64,000 nucleotides of DNA. Source: Sinimarinibacterium arenosum (GTDB lineage: Bacteria > Pseudomonadota > Gammaproteobacteria > Nevskiales > Nevskiaceae). Location: positions 388,978-452,977 of the forward strand of contig NZ_SUKF01000004.1 in the NCBI RefSeq assembly GCF_005047655.1, in the 5' to 3' direction. Positions within the stretch are counted from its first letter, which is position 1, and the number at the start of each line of letters is the position of its first letter. Made by a program: the position numbers and the translations under genes. The notes under the pieces were generated by a model that worked only from the letters and a program-made list of their open reading frames with translations, was not told the origin of the DNA and made no database searches. This document shows, in pieces, positions 58,120 to 64,000 of the stretch.

Positions 58120-59895
58120 ATGGTGTACGCAAAACAGCTCAGACACATTCAGGTTGGCCCGGCACGGCGTTGCGCAAGCATGTTGCTCGCTTCCGCACTG
58201 GTGCTGGGCATTCCGCTGCTCGCTGTCGCCGCGGAACCGGGTGCGCTCGACGCGGCGGTGAACTCGGTGACTCGCGATGCTCTGGCACTTGAACGCCGCA
58301 TGGATCAGGCCGAGGTCGTCGGCCTCAATCTATATGTCGGAACAGAAGTCGAAGATCTTCTCCTGCGCAAGATTGAGCTTCGCATCGACGATCTGCCCGC
58401 AACGACCTATGAATACAGCGCCGCCGAGTCGGATGCACTCGCATCACGGGACCTGCACCACGCACTGATGACGGCGCTGTCGCCCGGACAGCATCGCCTG
58501 CGCGCTGTTCTGATTTCACGCAAAGTGGATGCGCGCCCGACGACGCCTCGCATCGTCACGAGCGTTGATCAATTCATCCAGAAATCAGCGGATCCGCTGA
58601 CGCTGGAACTGACCCTGACCGAGGGAGGATTCCGCAAACCCCCGCAGATCCGCGTGCGCGAGATCCAGGATCGCGGCCCGCTGCAGCAGCGCGCGGCACA
58701 CCTGCTGCAGTCAATCGGTCGCACGCTGACGGCCAGCATCGAACTCGACGGACTTCCGCCCCTCGAAACATCCGCCGCAGCGGTAATAACCCCAGAAACC
58801 GTCACGCCATCGCAGATCACTCGCTTCAACCAAGCGGTGGAACAGATGCGTCAGGGCGACGCCGAGCAGGGACGCGCCGCCCTGGACGCCATCGGTCAAA
58901 GTACGCAGAACGACTCAACGTCGCTACGACTGCGCGACCTTGCCAATCTGACGCTGGGCTACGAATTGCTGCGGCAGCGCAGCGGAAAGGCCGCGATCCC
59001 GGTGCTGTCGCGGGTGCGCAGTCCCGGCCCCTACGGCAATCAGGCGCTGCTTGGACTGGGTTGGGCCTACATCGCACCAACTGCAAAAGCCAGCCCCGGC
59101 ACAAACGCCCCTCCGACTCAACCCGGCGATCAACTGTTCCCGTCTCTGGTCGAAGACACGCCGGAAGCAAGGCGCACTACCCCGTTCCGCAACGCCTGGG
59201 CGGTCGCCATGGGCAGCCGCGGCGAGGATCTGAAGGACGCGCTGGCGACGTGGACCGAATTGATCGGCCGTGACCCAATCGATCCAGCGGTTCAGGAGGG
59301 CCTGTTGGTGGTGCCCTACGCACTCGGACATCTCGGTGCGCACGAACAATCCGAACACTATCTGCAACGTGCTATCCAGCAGCTCGACGCCGCACGTACC
59401 GAGCTGGATACCGCGATTGAGCATGTGCGCAGCGGTGCACTGGTACAGGCGATCGACGCCGGCGTCTCCGACGCCGACAACGGCTGGCGCTGGTCCCTTG
59501 CGGATCTCTCGTACGCGGACGACAGCGCATACGTACGTCATCTGATCTCGCGGCGCTCGTTCATCGATGCCTTCGAACGCTATCGACATCTGCGCGAAGC
59601 GGATGCGCTGCTGAATCTGCATGCAGGGCGCCTGCATTCCCTCCTGCAAGAAACCGGCTCCCGCAATGCCCCTGACCTTGCCGCATTGCAGTCACGCGTT
59701 GCTGCGCTGCTCACCACGGTCAATCAGGACACTGTTACGCAGCGCAGCCAGCTTGAGAGCGTTGCGATTGCGCAACTTGACCAGCTCAAGCAGCACACCG
59801 GCCGGTACCAGATCGAGGCACGGTTCACCTTGGCACGCATACACGATCGGAATCTTGACGACGAGAGCCCTCTGTCGACGAGGGGCGACCAATGA
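58120..59895 (+). CDS. Exported tetratricopeptide-type protein
   Basis: A 591-residue exported protein. After a basic N-terminus a signal peptide (MLLASALVLGIPLLAVAA, from about residue 21) leads into a beta-rich domain (about 60-190, with VGLNLYVGTEVEDLLLRKIEL), then helical TPR-like repeats (EQMRQGDAEQGRAALDAIG, LTLGYELLRQRSGKAAIPVL) and a coiled-coil-like C-terminus. ATG 58120 has ACGAG upstream; the Met at 58180 gives a shorter signal peptide. First gene of a four-gene operon, overlapping the next by ATGA. Family not recognised beyond TPR. Confidence 0.72.
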   Translation: MVYAKQLRHIQVGPARRCASMLLASALVLGIPLLAVAAEPGALDAAVNSVTRDALALERRMDQAEVVGLNLYVGTEVEDLLLRKIELRIDDLPATTYEYSAAESDALASRDLHHALMTALSPGQHRLRAVLISRKVDARPTTPRIVTSVDQFIQKSADPLTLELTLTEGGFRKPPQIRVREIQDRGPLQQRAAHLLQSIGRTLTASIELDGLPPLETSAAAVITPETVTPSQITRFNQAVEQMRQGDAEQGRAALDAIGQSTQNDSTSLRLRDLANLTLGYELLRQRSGKAAIPVLSRVRSPGPYGNQALLGLGWAYIAPTAKASPGTNAPPTQPGDQLFPSLVEDTPEARRTTPFRNAWAVAMGSRGEDLKDALATWTELIGRDPIDPAVQEGLLVVPYALGHLGAHEQSEHYLQRAIQQLDAARTELDTAIEHVRSGALVQAIDAGVSDADNGWRWSLADLSYADDSAYVRHLISRRSFIDAFERYRHLREADALLNLHAGRLHSLLQETGSRNAPDLAALQSRVAALLTTVNQDTVTQRSQLESVAIAQLDQLKQHTGRYQIEARFTLARIHDRNLDDESPLSTRGDQ

Positions 59896-62765
59896 AACAC
59901 AATCGGCTACGTGAAGGGTCAGCAGCGCTACTCTGCGTCATCGGACTGAGCGCCTGTCAGACGCTGTCCATCAAGGAGACGCCGCCGTCGACTGCGGGCT
60001 CGATTGCAGCCCACAAGGATTTGACGTCGACATTCGGCTTGAAGTATCTGGTCGCCAAGACGCCCAGCATGGTCAATGTCCAGACCTCCGATCCGGTCAC
60101 TCCGGACACGCGTCTTGCGCTGGCGCAGTACGACGAGCTTCTGCAACTCGCACCGGATCCCATGACCCTGGCCGAAGCGCTGCGGCGCTCTGCCGATCTG
60201 CGGGTACAGATTGCCGATGCCGGAGACGATACCGACGGCGTGGAGCTGAACAAGGCCATCGCCGCATATCAGCGCATTCTCAAAGACGTTCCCACCTACC
60301 CTCACAACGATCGCGTGATGTACCAGCTCGCGCGCGCCTATCAGCTGTCGGGCGACAACGATCGCGCGACGGCACAGCTCCGCGAACTGGGCCAGAGCTA
60401 TCCCGATTCCGAGCGTACCGCCGACGGCATGTTCCGCGCCGCCGAGCTGCTGTACACGAAAGGCAACTACGCGGACGCGGCCACGGCCTACGCCACGGTG
60501 GTCGCATTCGGCCCGGACAACCACTTCCACGACATCGCGCAGTACAAATATGGCTGGGCATTGTTCCAGCAGGGCAAGTACAGCGACGCATTACCGGTGT
60601 TCATGGCGGTACTCGATCGCGAACTGCCCAAGGGCAAGCTCGACGATACCGCCACGGCGCTGAGCCAAGCCGATGGCGGCTTCGCCAGCGACACGCTGCG
60701 GGTCGTGAGCCTGTCGTTCGCGTCGCTCGGCGGCGGCGTGGCGATCAATGACTATCTGAAACAAGTGGGCAGCGAGCCACGCTACACCGTTCTGCTGTAT
60801 GACGCGCTCGGCCGACTGATGCTGGATAAACAGCGCTACAGCGATGCGGCCGAAACCTTCACAGCATTCATCGACCAGCATCCGCAGCATGCACTGTCAC
60901 CCGCATTTCAGCGACGCGCAATCGACGCCTACGCCGACGGCGGGTTCACCGAGCGCGTGATCGCGGCAACCGAGCGCTATGTTGACGACTATGCGCCGGG
61001 CGCAGCCTACTGGCATGAAAGGACACCGTCGGAAGACGTACTGACGCACGTACGCATCGACCTTGAAACGCTGGGCAAACACTATCAGGCGCAGGCGCAA
61101 CAGCTGGCATCCACAGACGATGCCGCTCGCAAGACGCAGTTTGCACGCGCTGCAGAAGCGTACCGTCGCCTGCTGCAGTGGTTCCCGCAGGATCCGCAGA
61201 TCGCATCGATCAATCTGCTCTACGCAGACACATTGCTCGACAGCGGCCAGATCCTGCATGCGGCAGAGCAGTACGCGCAGACAGCGTATGGTTATCCCGA
61301 CTACAGCGGCGCAGCGGACGCCGGGTATGCGTCGGTGCAGACCTATCAGCGCCTGATCGCCGAGGCCGATCGGCAGGCGGGCAGCAGCAAGCGTCAGCCG
61401 GCGCTGCACCAGGCCATCGATGCGGGCCTGCGCTTTGCCGAGCACTTCCCGGAACACGCGCAGCGCGCCGCGACACTGGCGCGCACGGCCGAGAATCTGT
61501 TCGAGCTGCAGGATTACGAACGCGCAATCGAAATCGCCGAACAGGTATTGCAGGCACAGCCTTCCCCCGCGTCGCAGCGCAGCGCGCTCAGCGTCATCGC
61601 CGACGCACGCTATGCGCTGCAACAGTATCCGGAAGCCGAAACCGCCTATCTGGCACTACTGCAGCAGGTCGACGTGGACGACCCGCTGCGCCCCGCAATG
61701 TCTGAGCGATTGGCCACCTCGATCTATCGGCAGGCAGAAGTCGCGCGCGCCGCAGGCGACCAGCGCACCGCTGCCGACACCTTCCTGCGCATCGGACGCC
61801 TGGTGCCGTTCGCACCGATCCGTGCGACCGCGGACTACGACGCGGCCGCCGCACTGGTCACCCTGGAAGACTGGCCGGCTGTCGAACAGACGCTTGAAGG
61901 CTTCCGTCAGCGCAATCCCCAGCATGAGCTGATCGCTGACGTCGACAAGAAGCTTGCCGTGGCCTACCAGAAGGACAACAAGCCGGCGCGCTCTGCCGAA
62001 GCCTTCCTGCGCATTGCCCAGCGCACCAGCGAAACCGCAGACACCCGACGCAGCGCCGCATGGCTGGCCGCACAGCAGTTCGATGCCTCTGGCGCTGTTG
62101 CGCAGGCGATCAACGCCTTCGAGTACTACGTCATCACGTTCCCGCGCCCGCTGGCACCGACTCTGGACGCGTTGCAGCGCCTTGCTGACATGGCACGCGA
62201 CGATCAGCACGACCGCACACGACAGACGCGCTGGCTGCAAGCGATCGTCGATGCCGACCGTGGCGCCGGCACCGAGCGCAGCGAACACTCGCGTGAGATG
62301 GCGGCGACGTCACTACTCGCCCTGGGCCGCATGCATGCCAGCGATGCACAGGCGATCCGGCTGAGCGCACCGATCGATGCCAGCCTTCCGCGGCGCAAGG
62401 CTGAGACCGAAACCGCCATCGCGCTGCTGGATCAGGCTGCGGCATTCGGGTTCGCCGACGTCACCACGGCCGCAACCTTCGAGCTCGGAACGGTGTATCG
62501 CGAATTCGGCAAGGCACTGATGCAATCCGAGCGACCGCGCAATCTGTCGGATCTGGAACGCGAACAGTACGACCTACTGCTTGAGGAACAGGCCTACCCG
62601 TTCGAGGAGAAGGCAATCAAGGCGCATGAGGCCAACCTCAAACGCATTGGTCAGGGTCTGTGGGACCCCTGGATTCGCCGCAGCGTCTCAGCGCTATCCG
62701 AGCTGGTGCCGGCGAAGTATGGCAAGAACGAACATCGGGAGATGATCTATGAATCGCCGGCTTGA
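59892..62765 (+). CDS. Large TPR outer-membrane-type lipoprotein
   Basis: A 957-residue lipoprotein: signal with lipobox LSAC (Cys about 22), then many TPR units spread over residues 100-850 (for example AIAAYQRILKDVPTYPHNDR, AAELLYTKGNYADAATAYAT, AEAYRRLLQWFPQDPQ, YPEAETAYLALLQQV). Size and repeats recall TPR scaffold lipoproteins in envelope machines such as those of gliding motility or polymer export, but I see no specific match. Coupled by ATGA to the upstream gene; its end overlaps the next gene by 17 bp. Confidence 0.72.
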   Translation: MKHNRLREGSAALLCVIGLSACQTLSIKETPPSTAGSIAAHKDLTSTFGLKYLVAKTPSMVNVQTSDPVTPDTRLALAQYDELLQLAPDPMTLAEALRRSADLRVQIADAGDDTDGVELNKAIAAYQRILKDVPTYPHNDRVMYQLARAYQLSGDNDRATAQLRELGQSYPDSERTADGMFRAAELLYTKGNYADAATAYATVVAFGPDNHFHDIAQYKYGWALFQQGKYSDALPVFMAVLDRELPKGKLDDTATALSQADGGFASDTLRVVSLSFASLGGGVAINDYLKQVGSEPRYTVLLYDALGRLMLDKQRYSDAAETFTAFIDQHPQHALSPAFQRRAIDAYADGGFTERVIAATERYVDDYAPGAAYWHERTPSEDVLTHVRIDLETLGKHYQAQAQQLASTDDAARKTQFARAAEAYRRLLQWFPQDPQIASINLLYADTLLDSGQILHAAEQYAQTAYGYPDYSGAADAGYASVQTYQRLIAEADRQAGSSKRQPALHQAIDAGLRFAEHFPEHAQRAATLARTAENLFELQDYERAIEIAEQVLQAQPSPASQRSALSVIADARYALQQYPEAETAYLALLQQVDVDDPLRPAMSERLATSIYRQAEVARAAGDQRTAADTFLRIGRLVPFAPIRATADYDAAAALVTLEDWPAVEQTLEGFRQRNPQHELIADVDKKLAVAYQKDNKPARSAEAFLRIAQRTSETADTRRSAAWLAAQQFDASGAVAQAINAFEYYVITFPRPLAPTLDALQRLADMARDDQHDRTRQTRWLQAIVDADRGAGTERSEHSREMAATSLLALGRMHASDAQAIRLSAPIDASLPRRKAETETAIALLDQAAAFGFADVTTAATFELGTVYREFGKALMQSERPRNLSDLEREQYDLLLEEQAYPFEEKAIKAHEANLKRIGQGLWDPWIRRSVSALSELVPAKYGKNEHREMIYESPA

Positions 62766-63390
62766 ACTGATCGTCGCCGTGAGCCTCGCGTTGGGAATCA
62801 GCGCCTGCAGTGGCCCCGGCGTGCGCCAGGGCTCGACGCCGCGACCGCAACCGCCGAAGCAGAGCCCCACGCTCCCCGCTGCATCGGCAGACGAAGCCGA
62901 CCAGCGTTTCAAGGCCGCATTGGCCTTGATGAAGGACATGCAACCGGATGAGGCGCGCCAGGCGTTCGAGGCGCTGGCGCAGGCATTTCCCAACATGTCC
63001 GGCCCCTTGACCAATCTGGGCATCCTGTACGCCCAGGGCCATGATCGGGAGCAGGCGGTCGCGAATTTCTCGAAAGCGGTTGCAGCCAATCCGGGCAATG
63101 CTGTCGCACTGAACTGGCTGGGCATTCTCTATCGGGAAACCGGCGACTTCAGACGGGCGGAACAAGCCTACCTGCAAGCACTGAAGACTCAGCCCTCGCA
63201 GGCTGACGCGCATCTGAATCTCGGCATTCTGTACGAGGTCTCGCTGCGACGCCCGGTCGACGCCCTGACGCACTATCGCGCCTACCTCGAACACGATCAC
63301 GGAGACGATCTGATCGTCACCGCCTGGGTCAAGGAGCTTGAGATGCAAGTCGGCACTGCGGTGGCCAGCAGCACCGGGGCTGGAAAATGA
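62749..63390 (+). CDS. TPR lipoprotein
   Basis: A 213-residue lipoprotein with signal and lipobox ISAC (Cys 20), a Pro-rich tether (RPQPPKQSPTLPAAS), and three canonical TPRs (ALMKDMQPDEARQAFEALAQ; GPLTNLGILYAQGHDREQAV; ALNWLGILYRETGDFRRAEQ). Resembles PilW/PilF-type or NlpI-type small TPR lipoproteins in layout, but pilus genes are absent nearby. Overlaps both neighbours, so it is translated with the large TPR protein. Confidence 0.75.
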   Translation: MNRRLELIVAVSLALGISACSGPGVRQGSTPRPQPPKQSPTLPAASADEADQRFKAALALMKDMQPDEARQAFEALAQAFPNMSGPLTNLGILYAQGHDREQAVANFSKAVAANPGNAVALNWLGILYRETGDFRRAEQAYLQALKTQPSQADAHLNLGILYEVSLRRPVDALTHYRAYLEHDHGDDLIVTAWVKELEMQVGTAVASSTGAGK

Positions 63391-63677
63391 CCGCTCGACT
63401 CGCTCTTTTTGCGCTCGCTCTGATCTCTGGATGGCAGCCCGCAGCCGCGCAGGACAGCGCTACCGCGCCCGGAACGACGATCGTCGGCGAGCAGGACACG
63501 GCAGTCGGTCTGTACCTGACGCCATGGCAGGACGAAACCGCATCAGATGTTGACCGTCCACCGGGACTGTACGCACCGCCGCTGGCGCAGTTGGACCCGA
63601 TGGAATTCCAGCGCCTGGTCGATTACGACGACGCACGGCTGGCGTATCGCCGTGAACGTCTGCAGCGCAGTCGCTGA
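63387..63677 (+). CDS. Small exported hypothetical protein
   Basis: A 96-residue protein with a clear signal peptide (ending QPAAAQ) and a short mature part rich in acidic residues and Pro (GLYLTPWQDE, PPGLYAPPLAQLDPM) followed by a charged helix (RLVDYDDARLAYRRERLQR). No family recognised. ATGA overlap with the TPR lipoprotein makes it the fourth gene of the operon. The 205 bp after it hold no gene before the next sigma-54 promoter. Confidence 0.6.
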   Translation: MTARLALFALALISGWQPAAAQDSATAPGTTIVGEQDTAVGLYLTPWQDETASDVDRPPGLYAPPLAQLDPMEFQRLVDYDDARLAYRRERLQRSR

Positions 63678-63881
63678 CACAGACTATCCGCGCATGTCCA
63701 CGCACCGGGATTGCGCAGACCCTGCACGTTTGCACAACGACTGCCCCAGCGTGGATCGGCCCGGGCTGCGTTGCTGCTCGAGCGCTCAGCCATCGCGCCT
63801 GGGGCGGCCGCGATGCAATGAAGCTGTGTGCGTGTACGTATCGAAGGATCGCAACAGCGAATGAAGTGCATGCAGACGACC

Positions 63882-63899
63882 TTGGCACGGCGTTTGCGA
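63882..63899 (+). promoter_or_regulatory. Third sigma-54 promoter, for a gene beyond the window
   Basis: TTGGCACGGCGTTTGC, an essentially perfect RpoN site: -24 GG at 63884-63885, -12 GC at 63896-63897, 10 bases between. Predicted start near 63909. TGCGTGTACGTATCG lies about 50 bp upstream. Confidence 0.9.
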
Positions 63900-63959
63900 T
63901 GGTGAGGTGACGGGTTGCTTGGGTGATCCGAAACAAGTTTGCGGGATTGGGCAAAGGCG

Positions 63960-64000
63960 CCTGGTCCGCAGGATATCGACGTCCACATTGCTGGCATGGC
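63960..64000 (+). promoter_or_regulatory. Leader block copy 3, cut by window end
   Basis: GGATATCGACGTCCAC at 63971-63986 matches the block of the other two leaders (13 of 16 positions shared by all three) and lies about 69 bases after the predicted start of transcription, compared with 65 in copy 2. The expected terminator arm and U-tract would fall past the window. Confidence 0.6.

Noticed and set aside
63547..63864. Plus-strand open frame of 105 codons after the last TPR-operon gene
   Set aside because: Overlaps the preceding gene in another frame, no ribosome site, no homology; the region instead carries the third sigma-54 promoter's upstream DNA.

Overview
The window is a GC-rich gammaproteobacterial chromosome segment. 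Gene neighbourhoods such as lptFG/pepA-holC-valS, aat-bpt-infA/clpA-clpS, crcB-rarA-lolA-ftsK and yceD-rpmF-plsX/maf/rluC/rne are typical of that class. The mix of kynA, a moxR-DUF58-tgpA operon, a DUF3336 patatin and a short gspCDEF cluster suggests a Nevskiales/Xanthomonadales-like lineage, but this placement is only inferred.

Layout. 0-28 kb is housekeeping: LPS export (lptFG), aminopeptidase, DNA polymerase chi subunit, valyl-tRNA synthetase, a patatin lipase, a moxR/DUF58/transglutaminase operon, tryptophan dioxygenase, acyltransferase, fluoride channel, rarA-lolA-ftsK, N-degron transferases with the ClpAS machinery, glutaryl-CoA dehydrogenase and a CHASE2 adenylate cyclase. 28.4-34.1 kb holds type II secretion genes gspC-D-E-F. 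34.2-47.1 kb is a 12.84-kb mobile element inserted in a tauE-like permease gene. 47.8-55.3 kb returns to core genes (plsX, rpmF, yceD, maf, gph, rluC, rne). 55.7-64 kb is an accessory cell-envelope locus.

The mobile element (34240-47079) has short terminal inverted repeats (TACAAAACG / TACAGAACG), a 5-bp target duplication (CTGGC) and, at both ends, inward-facing arrays of 21-23 bp units in the same register. It carries an IS21-type istA/istB transposase pair. Next to these is a Ner-like regulator co-oriented with istAB and a divergent XRE repressor, which is the gene order of the phage Mu early region. The cargo is a heavy-metal resistance set: a CzcI-like protein, a czcCBA-type RND efflux system and a P1B ATPase. 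Removing the element and one CTGGC copy restores an intact 263-codon tauE frame.

The right-hand locus has two divergent transcription units. One encodes a small membrane protein and an OmpA-cupredoxin fusion; the other encodes three TPR proteins and a small exported protein. Each unit starts from a near-consensus sigma-54 promoter (GG-N10-GC). Each has a leader with a conserved 16-nt block that runs into an intrinsic terminator ending in eight U residues just before the start codon. A third sigma-54 promoter with the same block sits at the right edge of the window and probably drives the next gene. This looks like a sigma-54 regulon controlled a second time by leader attenuation; I do not recognise the leader as a known riboswitch class.
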